Shown piece by piece: positions 1 to 6,500 of a stretch of 22,659 nucleotides of DNA. How positions within the stretch are numbered: the stretch's first letter is position 1; the number at the start of each line of letters is the position of its first letter. The notes under the pieces are model-generated. The model did no database searches and was not told the DNA's origin. It worked only from the letters and a program-made list of their open reading frames with translations. The stretch comes from Planctomycetes bacterium UBA1135 (GTDB taxonomy: Bacteria > Planctomycetota > UBA1135). Location: the NCBI GenBank assembly GCA_002311925.1, contig DCAK01000115.1, positions 1 to 22,659 on the forward strand. The letters run 5' to 3'. Made by a program: the position numbers and the translations under genes.

Positions 1-1
1 G

Positions 2-265
2 GTGGACGTAGGCCGGGCCTACTTCCAGGTTGCCCCGGAAACTCTGTTGATGCTCGACCCCGCCGTAATCTTCGATCTCGCCTCAACGCCAAGCCGGGAA
101 CCCCTCGAAGATTGGCGGCAGGCTTACCCGGGAGTTGCCGCGGTGAAGGCGGGACGGGTGCGCGCGCTCAGGCATCCGGATGCGCTGCTGCCGGGCCCCC
201 GCATGGGAGAGGTGGCCGCCCTCATGGCCGAAGTCTTGCGCGAAAGCCGGGCAGAACCCCCCTAG
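2..265 (+). CDS. Periplasmic metal-chelate/corrinoid ABC binding protein, C-terminal fragment (5' end outside window)
   Basis: Only the last 87 residues are present; the reading frame is open to the window edge, so the GTG at position 2 is probably internal. The fragment has the C-terminal lobe pattern of BtuF/FecB-type binding proteins: a 'LLMLDPAVIFDLAS' strand-helix, a tryptophan-containing stretch, 'YPGVAAVKAGRV', then a 'PGPRMGEVAALMAEVL' terminal helix. Such proteins bind cobalamin, haem or ferric siderophores in the periplasm and hand them to a BtuCD-like permease. A matching ATPase and permease lie at 900-2692 on the same strand, so this is inferred to be their partner although gmhA lies antisense in between. 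The substrate cannot be read from the fragment. The TAG stop shares a CTAG with the gmhA stop. Confidence 0.8.
   Translation: MDVGRAYFQVAPETLLMLDPAVIFDLASTPSREPLEDWRQAYPGVAAVKAGRVRALRHPDALLPGPRMGEVAALMAEVLRESRAEPP
262..265. other. Shared CTAG double stop, binding protein / gmhA
   Basis: The palindrome CTAG gives TAG to the plus-strand binding protein (263-265) and TAG to minus-strand gmhA (262-264). No room remains for a terminator between the two genes. Confidence 0.9.
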
Positions 266-840
266 CCAGAACACGCCCGCTCCACGAGTTCGCACCAGCA
301 GTGGCCGAACAAGAGGTGGGTTTCCTGGATGCGCGGGGTGTCCGATGAAGGCGAGATGAAGGCGGCGTCGCAGGTTGATGCTAGGCGGCCTCCGCCCTTT
401 CCGGTGACCCCGAAAGTCTTCGCGCCCAGCTCCTTTGCTGCGGAAACCGCTCTCAAGACATTTTGGCTCTCCCCACTGGTCGAGATGGCCACCAGGAGGT
501 CGCCCTCCCTCACATGGGCGCGCACCTGCCGCTCGAATACCTCTTCGGCGGGATAATCGTTGACAAGCGCCGTCAGGGTGGAGGAGTTGGTGGTCAGGGC
601 TAGGACGTTGAGGGGTTGCCGGTCCTCGAGATAGCGGCCGACAAGTTCGGCGGCCCAATGTTGGGCATCCGCCGCGCTTCCCCCGTTGCCGAGAAGGAAA
701 ACCCCGCCTCCAGCCCGCAGGGTGTCTTGGGCCCACTCGGCCGCGGTCGCCACCGCTTCGAGAAATTCGTCGCCAAGTTCAGCATAGGCTGCCTGAGCCT
801 CGACCAGGCGAGAGCGGACAAGAGCCTTCGGGTCGGTCAT
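262..840 (-). CDS. gmhA: Sedoheptulose-7-phosphate isomerase (phosphoheptose isomerase), SIS domain
   Basis: GmhA converts sedoheptulose 7-phosphate to D-glycero-D-manno-heptose 7-phosphate, the first step to ADP-heptose for lipopolysaccharide inner core or other heptosylated glycans; it is cytoplasmic. The 192-residue protein matches the length of E. coli GmhA. Visible motifs are the SIS nucleotide-like loop 'GNGGSAADAQH' (residues 51-61), 'ISTSGES' (about 119-125) and the C-terminal 'RIQETHLLFGHCWCELVE'. The zinc ligands known from E. coli (His61, Glu65, Gln172, His180) fall at identical positions. The ATG at 840 gives the canonical N-terminus; an upstream extension would run into the divergent ATPase gene. 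No Shine-Dalgarno precedes it, but a -10-like element lies 7-9 nt upstream. It is transcribed against the surrounding importer genes and stands alone, without other heptose genes nearby. Confidence 0.95.
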   Translation of the reverse strand: MTDPKALVRSRLVEAQAAYAELGDEFLEAVATAAEWAQDTLRAGGGVFLLGNGGSAADAQHWAAELVGRYLEDRQPLNVLALTTNSSTLTALVNDYPAEEVFERQVRAHVREGDLLVAISTSGESQNVLRAVSAAKELGAKTFGVTGKGGGRLASTCDAAFISPSSDTPRIQETHLLFGHCWCELVERACSG

Positions 841-899
841 GGTTGAGGTTAAATCGGGCCGTTCATGGTGGGGGCCAAGCCGGGGCATAATACGCGCCC
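841..899. promoter_or_regulatory. Divergent promoter region, gmhA / ABC ATPase
   Basis: This 59-bp gap must drive both genes. On plus, CATAAT at 886-891 (5 of 6 to TATAAT) ends 8 nt before the ATG at 900. On minus, TTTAAC (853-848, 4 of 6) ends 7 nt before the ATG at 840, with TTGGCC (878-873) upstream as a possible -35. Both placements predict a 5' UTR of only 0-3 nt. The assignment rests on motif reading only; neither start has a Shine-Dalgarno. Confidence 0.45.
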
Positions 900-1664
900 A
901 TGACCCTGGCCGCCCAAGGACTGGAATCGGGTTATTCCCGAGAGAGGCCCGTCCTCCGCGGGGTGGACCTTTCCCTCGTCGAGGGGGAATTCCTGGCCTT
1001 GCTCGGGCCCAATGGCTGCGGAAAATCCACGCTGCTCCGCACTCTTGTCGGCATCCTGGACCCCTCCGGGGGAACGATTTTGCTCGACCAGGGCCCTCTT
1101 CAAGACCTTCCGTCGAAGGAAAAACCCCGCCACATCGGCTATCTCCCCCAGGAAATCCACCCCGCCCTCCCCTACCGGGTGGAAGAAGCCGTCGCCCTCG
1201 GTGCCCGCTGCGTGGGGGGGCGCGGAAGGGCCACCCAATTGCCGGCCGCGGCAATCCAGAGGGCCCTGGAGCAGGCGGACGCCGTGTCCCTCTCGGGTCG
1301 CCTGCTTGAAGAACTTTCCGGCGGTGAAAGGCGCCGCGTGTACCTGGCGGGTGTTCTCGCCCAACAGCCTCGATTTCTCCTGCTCGACGAACCCGCGGCC
1401 ATGCTCGACCTCGCCCACCAATCCGCGACCTTCCGCGCCCTGCGAGGCCTGGCCGACGAAGGGATGGGAGTCCTTTGTGTCACCCACGACCCCAACCTCG
1501 CCTCCGTTTACGCCGACACAATGGCGATTCTGGACGCCGGAAAAATCCGAGCCATCGGCACTCCTGACGAGGTCCTTTCCTCGGGCATCTTCCAAACCCT
1601 TTACGGCGACTCGGTCGAAATCCTGACCCTCGGCGACCGGGGCTTCGCCGTCCTGCCCCGATGA
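900..1664 (+). CDS. ABC importer ATPase, FecE/BtuD family
   Basis: This is the cytoplasmic ATPase that powers import of an iron-siderophore, haem or corrinoid through the permease that follows. All nucleotide-binding motifs are intact in 254 residues: Walker A GPNGCGKST (36-44), Q-loop YLPQ (Gln84), signature LSGGE (139-143), Walker B FLLLDEP (Asp163-Glu164) and H-loop THD (His196). The arrangement and length fit the COG1120 (FepC/BtuD) group. The ATG at 900 is preceded by a CATAAT hexamer ending 8 nt upstream and no Shine-Dalgarno, so the message may be leaderless. Its stop overlaps the permease start in ATGA (1661-1664), which implies translational coupling. A specific substrate is not assignable; no TonB receptor or riboswitch is visible in the window. 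Confidence 0.93.
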   Translation: MTLAAQGLESGYSRERPVLRGVDLSLVEGEFLALLGPNGCGKSTLLRTLVGILDPSGGTILLDQGPLQDLPSKEKPRHIGYLPQEIHPALPYRVEEAVALGARCVGGRGRATQLPAAAIQRALEQADAVSLSGRLLEELSGGERRRVYLAGVLAQQPRFLLLDEPAAMLDLAHQSATFRALRGLADEGMGVLCVTHDPNLASVYADTMAILDAGKIRAIGTPDEVLSSGIFQTLYGDSVEILTLGDRGFAVLPR

Positions 1665-2692
1665 AGACCCGAATTCTCCTGTCCCCCCGCCGAGCGCTCG
1701 CCCTGGCGACCGCTTTTTCCCTGGTCGCCGTGGCAGTGTCACCCGGATTCGGCTCGGTGGACCTGGACATTGGGAAGGCTTTCGGAGACTGGCTGGGAAG
1801 CTGGGGAACGCCAAAGGCCGACTGGTCGGTGGAGGCCCGAATCCTTTCCCTGCGCATTCCCCGCATCGCGCTTGCCTGGCTGGCGGGGGGGGCTCTCGCC
1901 TGCACCGGAGCCGTCCTGCAGTCGCTTCTCCGCAACCCCCTTGCCACCCCCTATACCCTTGGGGTGGCCGCAGCCGGCAGTTTCGGCGCCTTCCTGCTCT
2001 TCGCCTTCCCCGCCTTGGCGGCGTCCTTGCCCGCTTTCCTCGCTCCCCACGCCCACCAAGCCGCCGCCCTCGTCTTCGCCTTGTTGGAGATTCTCCTCCT
2101 GCTGGCCGCCGCTTCCCGCGCGAAACGCGGAGACGCCCTCCTGCTGGCCGGGGTCACTCTCAACTTCCTCTTCGGAGCCGGCATCCTCCTGGTTCGCCAC
2201 CTTTCCGACCCCCTCCGACTTGCTTCCATGGATCGCTGGCTCCTGGGCTCGCTTCAGGACGCGTCCGGAGCTCGCGCGCTGGCCCTCGCCCTTTGGACCA
2301 TCCCGGGAATATTCCTCCTGGCCCGCCGCGCGCCCGCACTCGACCAGCTCGCCTTCGACGAAGAAACCGCCAGCGCCCGCGGCATCTCAATCGCTCCCGT
2401 CCGCCGCGACCTTCTCCTCGGTTGCGGGCTCCTCACGGCCGTCGTCGTCGCCCACACCGGCCCCATCGGCTTTCTCGGCCTACTCGTCCCCCACGCGGTT
2501 CGGCCCTTCACCGGCCCCCGCCACCCCCTCCTTCTCTCCACCTGCTGGCTCGTGGGCGGAGGCTTTCTCGTGCTCGCAGACCTCCTTGCTCGCACTCTCC
2601 CCGGCCTTGGAGCCGGAGCCGGCATTCCTGTCGGCATCGTCACCGCCCTCCTCGGCGGTCCTCTCTTTCTCTGGCTCCTTCTTCGCCGATGA
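1661..2692 (+). CDS. ABC importer permease, FecCD/BtuC family
   Basis: This is the membrane subunit of the importer, normally a homodimer in the inner membrane. The 343-residue protein is strongly hydrophobic, with about nine or ten membrane segments. It carries the family landmarks: 'LQSLLRNPLATPYTLGV' after the second segment (RNPLA at 91-95), a cytoplasmic coupling stretch 'EETASARGISIAPVRR' that contacts the ATPase, and the C-terminal 'GPIGFLGLLVPHAVRPFTG'. The N-terminus has a basic stretch (MKTR...RR) before the first segment. It begins inside the ATPase stop (ATGA) and its own stop overlaps the next start in another ATGA (2689-2692), so three genes form one coupled unit. It is complete and normal in length. 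Confidence 0.93.
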   Translation: MKTRILLSPRRALALATAFSLVAVAVSPGFGSVDLDIGKAFGDWLGSWGTPKADWSVEARILSLRIPRIALAWLAGGALACTGAVLQSLLRNPLATPYTLGVAAAGSFGAFLLFAFPALAASLPAFLAPHAHQAAALVFALLEILLLLAAASRAKRGDALLLAGVTLNFLFGAGILLVRHLSDPLRLASMDRWLLGSLQDASGARALALALWTIPGIFLLARRAPALDQLAFDEETASARGISIAPVRRDLLLGCGLLTAVVVAHTGPIGFLGLLVPHAVRPFTGPRHPLLLSTCWLVGGGFLVLADLLARTLPGLGAGAGIPVGIVTALLGGPLFLWLLLRR

Positions 2693-3234
2693 CCCCGAAT
2701 CCAGAACCCCTGCGTCAGGTCACTGTTCGGCGCATTCTCATCGCCACGGGGGCCCTCCCCGCGGGGGGGCATCGCTCGCCGGGGGACGCCGAAATTCTCG
2801 CTCGTTCGGTCCTGGAAGCCGCCCGGAGCGGCGGCGACTTTTCAGACCTGGTGGCTCAGCATTCCGACATCCCCTCCCCGCCCGGACACCCAAACCCCGG
2901 TCGGCTCGTCATTCTCGATCACGGCTTTCATGGCCAAACCTTTCAAACCTTCCTCATGTCCCTCAACGAGAGAGCCGCTCGCAAGGAAGAAGAACTAGGC
3001 GAATTGGTGTCCGCCGGACGCCTTGAGCCCGCGGCCGCCGAGGCCGAAATGAACCGTTTTCTGGACGCCTGCCAGGACGAAGCTGAAATCGCCGGGCTGC
3101 CCCATCCTCGAGGAACTTTGCCTCCCGGGCTTGGGGACCTCGCCTTCTCCCTCGCAGGTGGGGAAGTGGGCCTCGTGGCCTGGGACCCCGAAAGCTCGCC
3201 GGAAGGGTGGTTGGTGGTCCTTCGCGAAGACTGA
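2689..3234 (+). CDS. Parvulin-like (PpiC/rotamase-type) protein with a helical insertion
   Basis: The 181-residue product resembles a parvulin peptidyl-prolyl isomerase domain split in two. The first half, 'VTVRRILIATGALP' then 'AEILARSVLEAARSGGDFSDLVAQHSD' (about 11-60), followed by 'HPNPGRLVI', matches the beta1-alpha1 and GG-L part of rotamase domains. The last part, 'LPPGLGDLAFSLAGGEVGLVAWD...GWLVVLRED' (about 144-181), matches the closing half. Residues about 80-140 form a charged, probably helical insert. There is no signal peptide or membrane segment, so it is probably cytoplasmic, unlike PrsA or SurA. The start is the ATG inside the permease stop (ATGA). Whether it still isomerises proline or only binds peptides is unknown; its tie to a metal-chelate importer is unexplained. 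The fold assignment is by pattern and moderate. Confidence 0.6.
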   Translation: MTPNPEPLRQVTVRRILIATGALPAGGHRSPGDAEILARSVLEAARSGGDFSDLVAQHSDIPSPPGHPNPGRLVILDHGFHGQTFQTFLMSLNERAARKEEELGELVSAGRLEPAAAEAEMNRFLDACQDEAEIAGLPHPRGTLPPGLGDLAFSLAGGEVGLVAWDPESSPEGWLVVLRED

Positions 3235-3241
3235 CCCGAAG

Positions 3242-3907
3242 TCAGCCGCGGGTTTCCGGATCCTCGTCGTAGTAGTCCAGCTTGTCCAGCGGCACCACCA
3301 GGGAGGTGATGATGTTCAGTGAATGCGACACCACGCGTTTGAAAAAGCGGTAGGCCAGGGCAGCAGCCGTCGATTTTCCGTCCTCCGATTTCAACATGAG
3401 GTCGATTTGCTTGTCGCAATGCAGGCAGAAAGCGTCCGCTTCGGCGATGAATTCGCGGGCCTGATCCTCGTTTTCGGAGGCATAGATGTTTTTCGCCCTC
3501 ACGAGCATCTGTGAAACCTGGTCCTTCTTGGCCCTCAGGTCTTCATGGGATTCCGGGGAAAGCGTCGCGCCCAGGGCGGCCAAGTCGAAAATGTTCTTTG
3601 CGTAATCCCCGATGCGTTCGGCATCCTTGACCAGGCTCATCAAGACAAGGTCGGTTGCGAAGGCGCCGCGGCCGTAGGTGGAGGAGTGGGTCAAGAGGCG
3701 ACGACGAATCTTTCGCTCCGTCTGGTTGATGCGCTTGTCCGTGCTCCAGAGTTCCTCCTTGATGGTGTCGGGGTCCGTCCCCCCCACCAAGGAGTTGGTG
3801 GCCAAGTCGAAGGCGTGGCGGCCGTCGTCGAGCATCTCCTCGAAAAGGCCGAGGATTTCTTTGGCGCTGTTTGTGGAAGATTCGAGTTTTGTTATCCAGC
3901 TGAACAT
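3242..3907 (-). CDS. PhoU-like/DUF47-type helical phosphate-transport regulator
   Basis: A soluble all-helical protein of 221 residues with two repeated helical segments. Each has the acidic/Asn pattern of PhoU-like proteins, for example 'LVLMSLVKDAERIGDYAKNIFDLA' (first bundle) and 'YRFFKRVVSHSLNIITSLVVPLDKLDYYDED' near the C-terminus. Family members bind metal clusters and modulate phosphate transporters; DUF47 relatives are encoded next to Pit or Na/Pi transporters. Here it lies 19 bp downstream of a Na+/Pi cotransporter on the same strand, which supports a role in gating or regulating that transporter at the inner membrane. The ATG at 3907 is the natural start (MFSWITKLE). No clear Shine-Dalgarno is seen. 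Its stop faces the parvulin-like gene across 7 bp. Confidence 0.82.
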   Translation of the reverse strand: MFSWITKLESSTNSAKEILGLFEEMLDDGRHAFDLATNSLVGGTDPDTIKEELWSTDKRINQTERKIRRRLLTHSSTYGRGAFATDLVLMSLVKDAERIGDYAKNIFDLAALGATLSPESHEDLRAKKDQVSQMLVRAKNIYASENEDQAREFIAEADAFCLHCDKQIDLMLKSEDGKSTAAALAYRFFKRVVSHSLNIITSLVVPLDKLDYYDEDPETRG

Positions 3908-3926
3908 GTTTTACCGGAGAGTCATC

Positions 3927-5060
3927 CTAGCCGAAGATGAGGATTCCGCAGAGCGGAATGAGAATGAAGACGGTCAAGACGTAGAAGACGACCCAGAATT
4001 TATTGCGCACGGCCACCGTCGAGAAGCTGCTGGCAATTCGGATTGGGATTCTTCGAACCGCCCGGATGGGATAGACCAAGCCCACCCCGACGAGGTTGAA
4101 GAGTCCGTGAACGATGGCAATTTGAAGGCCGTTGATGTCGGTCGCCATGGAAGCCAGGAAGGCCGTGATGGTGGTTCCAATGTTGGCGCCCAGCATGACG
4201 GGGAAGGCGTTTTCCAGGGTCAGCACGCCGGAGGCGCAAAGCGGCACTAGGAGGGAAGTGGTGATGCTGGAAGACTGGACGGAGATTGTGATGACCACTC
4301 CGATGGCGATGGCAATCCAGCCCGACCTGCGCAATGCGGCGTTGAGGGCTCTTTCCGCCTTGTCGGCGATGATGGCCCGCATCGTTCTCGTGATGGTGGT
4401 CAGGGAAAAGAAGATGAGGCCGAGGCCAAGAATCAGCAGGGCCACCCCGGCGAAACCCCCTTCAAGTCCCAGCCAATCCTGAACTCCGTGCTTGAACCAG
4501 CCGGCAACATCCTTGACCGCCGACTTGATGGGGCTTTGAAATCCTCCGGGCCCGGTGCCCACGGGAAGAGCGGCGGCGATGTGGCGGGCCGCATTCGAGA
4601 AGAACCCGGTCGCAATTTGAAGCGGCAGAAAAATAGCCACCGCCATGAGATTGAAGAAGTCGTGGACCGTCGCGGCGGAAAAAGCCCTCTGGAAATCCGC
4701 GCTCCGTCGGATGCTGCCCAAGGACACCAGTGTGTTGGTGATGGTGGTGCCGATGTTCGCGCCCATCACCATCGGAACCGCGGCCTCCACCCCGATTGCA
4801 CCCGATCCCACCAGGGCCACGATGGTGGCGGTGGAGACCGAGGACGACTGGACCAGAACCGTGGCCAGGATTCCCGCTGCAAGAGCAGCGAAAGGGTTCT
4901 GAATCCCCTCGAACAGATTCCCCGCGGCGCCCTCCCCGAAAACCTTGATGCCGCTTTCCAAAAGCTTGATGGCGACCAGGAAAAGAAAGAGGAGGCCGAC
5001 CAGCCAGACGGCCCGCTGCCAAAGGGGCGGGTGCCGGGTCAATTGCATTTCCTTTCGCAT
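3927..5060 (-). CDS. Na+/phosphate cotransporter, NptA/SLC34 (PF02690) family
   Basis: This inner-membrane protein is expected to import inorganic phosphate with sodium. The 377 residues contain the inverted repeat diagnostic of the family, with QSSS in each half (71-74 and 262-265) followed by 'GANIGTTIT' (about 100 and 291). About eight to ten hydrophobic segments are visible. It lacks the C-terminal PhoU domain found in many bacterial homologues of 500-600 residues; that function is supplied by the separate downstream PhoU-like gene. I chose the ATG at 5060; a TTG directly before it (5063) and a second ATG at 5048 are alternatives. TATAAA (5098-5093) is a candidate -10 for this strand. It is divergent from a phosphate-type porin, giving a coherent envelope route for phosphate. 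Confidence 0.92.
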   Translation of the reverse strand: MRKEMQLTRHPPLWQRAVWLVGLLFLFLVAIKLLESGIKVFGEGAAGNLFEGIQNPFAALAAGILATVLVQSSSVSTATIVALVGSGAIGVEAAVPMVMGANIGTTITNTLVSLGSIRRSADFQRAFSAATVHDFFNLMAVAIFLPLQIATGFFSNAARHIAAALPVGTGPGGFQSPIKSAVKDVAGWFKHGVQDWLGLEGGFAGVALLILGLGLIFFSLTTITRTMRAIIADKAERALNAALRRSGWIAIAIGVVITISVQSSSITTSLLVPLCASGVLTLENAFPVMLGANIGTTITAFLASMATDINGLQIAIVHGLFNLVGVGLVYPIRAVRRIPIRIASSFSTVAVRNKFWVVFYVLTVFILIPLCGILIFG

Positions 5061-5148
5061 CAACGGGGGGACAGAAACCGAAAGTCGGTCGATTTATAAA
5101 GCATCCCCGGTTCTATTCTCTCCCTAAATTTTTTATTCTTCCAGGGGA
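5061..5148. promoter_or_regulatory. Divergent AT-rich promoter region, Na/Pi cotransporter / porin
   Basis: This gap of about 88 bp is clearly more AT-rich than its surroundings. For the minus gene, TATAAA (5098-5093) would give a leader of about 25 nt. For the plus gene, TATTCT (5134-5139) ends 9 nt before the ATG at 5149, predicting a nearly leaderless message. No clear pho-box repeat is recognised by eye. These promoter calls are inference from motif spacing. Confidence 0.4.
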
Positions 5149-6249
5149 ATGATTCTCCTTCTCCCCCTGATTTTCACCGCCCCTCTCCCTTTACAGGAGG
5201 CCGATCCCGTCACCAAGTCGACGCATGTCTTCGGTCGGGTCATGAGCGACTTCACTCTCAGCGACGGAGCGGATGGATCCGGGAAAGGGGCTGAATTCCG
5301 CCGGGTCCGGCTCGGCGTCAAGGGCGACCTTTCCGCTTTCGCCTCCTACAAGGTCGAGTTGGAATTCGCCGCGGGAGATGAAGACGACTTCAACGAGGGG
5401 GGGCCGGTGGAAGGGGATGCCGACGCGATTTTCGCAGACGTCTACCTGAAACTGGACCGCCTGTTCCCTGCCTCCCTCACCATTGGCCACTTCAAGGAAC
5501 CCATGGGTCTTGATGAAATGACATCCTCGCGATTCATCACCTTCATGGAAAGGTCGGTGACCAGCGGGTTTTCACCCGCCAGAAACCACGGCTTCATGCT
5601 TTCCGAATCCAGCGATGAGCTTACTTGGCAGGCGGGGTATTTCTACGACGCCGACGCCTATGGGACCGGGTCCGACGCCGACGCCACATCCCTGGCCGGC
5701 CGGATTGTCTATCGGCCCTGGTTTTCGAACAGGGGGGAATCCCTCCTCCACCTTGGCGCGGCATGGAATGCGCGCCAGGGGACGAAAACCATCAAGTTTT
5801 ACCCCGGAACCCACGCCGCCCCTTCTTCCGAATCCTTCATCCTGACCGACCCCTCCACCCTGGGCCTTGAGATTGCCTGGACCCGTGGGCCCCTCAGTTT
5901 CACGGCTGAGCAGATGAGCGCCGAGGACGGCATCACCGGGAACACGGCCTCGGCCACTTCCCTTCAGGCGAGTTGGTTCATGGGCCACCAGCATCGCGGT
6001 TACAAAACCTCCTCCGCCGCATTCGAACGCGCCCAAGGGGCCGATGGAGGCGCTTGGGAGTTGGCAATCCGCCAGGGGAGCTGGGATTTCGACGATACCG
6101 GGGAAAATGATTCCGGCTCGGCCCTTGCCCTGGGTTTGAACTGGTATCTCGATTCGTACACCCGATTGATGCTGGATTCCACTCAGGTCGCCCCCGAGGG
6201 CCAGGAGGCATTCAACGTGCTGGCAATCCGATTCGCCTACGACTTCTGA
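5149..6249 (+). CDS. Phosphate-selective porin O/P family outer-membrane protein
   Basis: This is a 366-residue outer-membrane beta-barrel of the OprO/OprP type, expected to pass phosphate or other anions. After a short hydrophobic signal (MILLLPLIFTAPLPLQ, cleavage probably near residues 15-18) come many alternating amphipathic strands. The family hallmarks near the N-terminus are 'FRRVRLGVKGDLSAFASYKVELEFA' as two adjacent strands, 'LTIGHFKEPMGLDEMTSSRFITFMERS' and 'PARNHGFMLS'. It ends in 'LAIRFAYDF', with the terminal Phe typical of BAM-recognised barrels. The ATG at 5149 is the only start after an in-frame stop at 5125-5127. AGGGGA abuts it with no spacer, so it is unlikely to act as a normal ribosome site. 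The signal has no basic n-region, which is unusual. It pairs functionally with the divergent Na/Pi cotransporter. Confidence 0.88.
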   Translation: MILLLPLIFTAPLPLQEADPVTKSTHVFGRVMSDFTLSDGADGSGKGAEFRRVRLGVKGDLSAFASYKVELEFAAGDEDDFNEGGPVEGDADAIFADVYLKLDRLFPASLTIGHFKEPMGLDEMTSSRFITFMERSVTSGFSPARNHGFMLSESSDELTWQAGYFYDADAYGTGSDADATSLAGRIVYRPWFSNRGESLLHLGAAWNARQGTKTIKFYPGTHAAPSSESFILTDPSTLGLEIAWTRGPLSFTAEQMSAEDGITGNTASATSLQASWFMGHQHRGYKTSSAAFERAQGADGGAWELAIRQGSWDFDDTGENDSGSALALGLNWYLDSYTRLMLDSTQVAPEGQEAFNVLAIRFAYDF

Positions 6250-6264
6250 GCAAGGGGAAGCTCC

Positions 6265-6278
6265 TAGAATCAGGGTTG
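6265..6278 (+). promoter_or_regulatory. Candidate -10 element for the Trm112-HIT-sigma operon
   Basis: TAGAAT at 6265-6270 (5 of 6 to TATAAT) ends 8 nt before the ATG at 6279, the same spacing as CATAAT before the ABC ATPase gene. A start at about 6277 would give a leaderless mRNA. The element overlaps the left arm of the terminator hairpin. No good -35 is seen. Confidence 0.4.
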
Positions 6279-6303
6279 ATGCCTGGCATCGACCCTGATT
6301 TTC
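6268..6303 (+). terminator. Intrinsic terminator of the porin gene, overlapping the next start codon
   Basis: AATCAGGGTTGATGCC (6268-6283) pairs with GGCATCGACCCTGATT (6285-6300) over 16 positions with one G-U wobble. In practice this is a 13-15 bp stem with a 3-5 nt loop. A T-rich run (6299-6306) follows. It begins 18 nt after the porin stop, the classic terminator position. It is oriented for plus-strand transcription; no T-run follows on the minus strand. The ATG of the Trm112-like gene (6279) lies inside the left arm. Confidence 0.85.
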
Positions 6304-6500
6304 TTTCCATCCTGCGCTGCCCCGTGAGCCGTTGCGCCCTGGTCCAGGATGGGGGGACCCTGGTTTCCACAGACAAGGAGACCCGCATGGCTTATCCAAT
6401 TCTGGACGGCGGGATTCCCGTTCTGTTGGAGGAAGAAGGGAAGGCCCTCAGTCCAGAAGCTTGGGAATCCGTGATGGTTCGCAACCCCTCCCATGACTGA
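6279..6500 (+). CDS. Trm112-like (UPF0434) small zinc-ribbon-type protein
   Basis: This 73-residue protein matches the Trm112 family: 'IDPDFLSILRCPVSRCALV' at the N-terminus and 'AYPILDGGIPVLLEEE' in the middle. Eukaryotic and archaeal Trm112 activates several methyltransferases; bacterial relatives are small stand-alone proteins, probably partners of methyltransferases. The first Cys pair (CPVSRC) is kept, but no second CxxC is visible, as in many bacterial members, so zinc binding is uncertain. The conserved 'D..LL.IL.CP' block demands a start at or very near the ATG at 6279; a TTG at 6276 is directly adjacent. The first seven codons are made of the right half of the terminator hairpin. The 3' end overlaps the HIT gene by 8 bp. 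Confidence 0.85.
   Translation: MPGIDPDFLSILRCPVSRCALVQDGGTLVSTDKETRMAYPILDGGIPVLLEEEGKALSPEAWESVMVRNPSHD

Noticed and set aside
849..1814. A 321-codon minus-strand frame opposite the ABC ATPase
   Set aside because: It is antisense to an intact ATPase with all motifs; no motif is seen in this frame.
3231..3247. CTGAC/GTCAG inverted repeat between the parvulin-like and PhoU-like stops
   Set aside because: The stem is only 5 bp with no T-run on either side, too weak to call a terminator.
6303..6345. A downstream start for the Trm112-like gene that would free it from the hairpin
   Set aside because: It would delete the conserved 'IDPDFLSILRCP' block that defines the family, and no ATG lies there.
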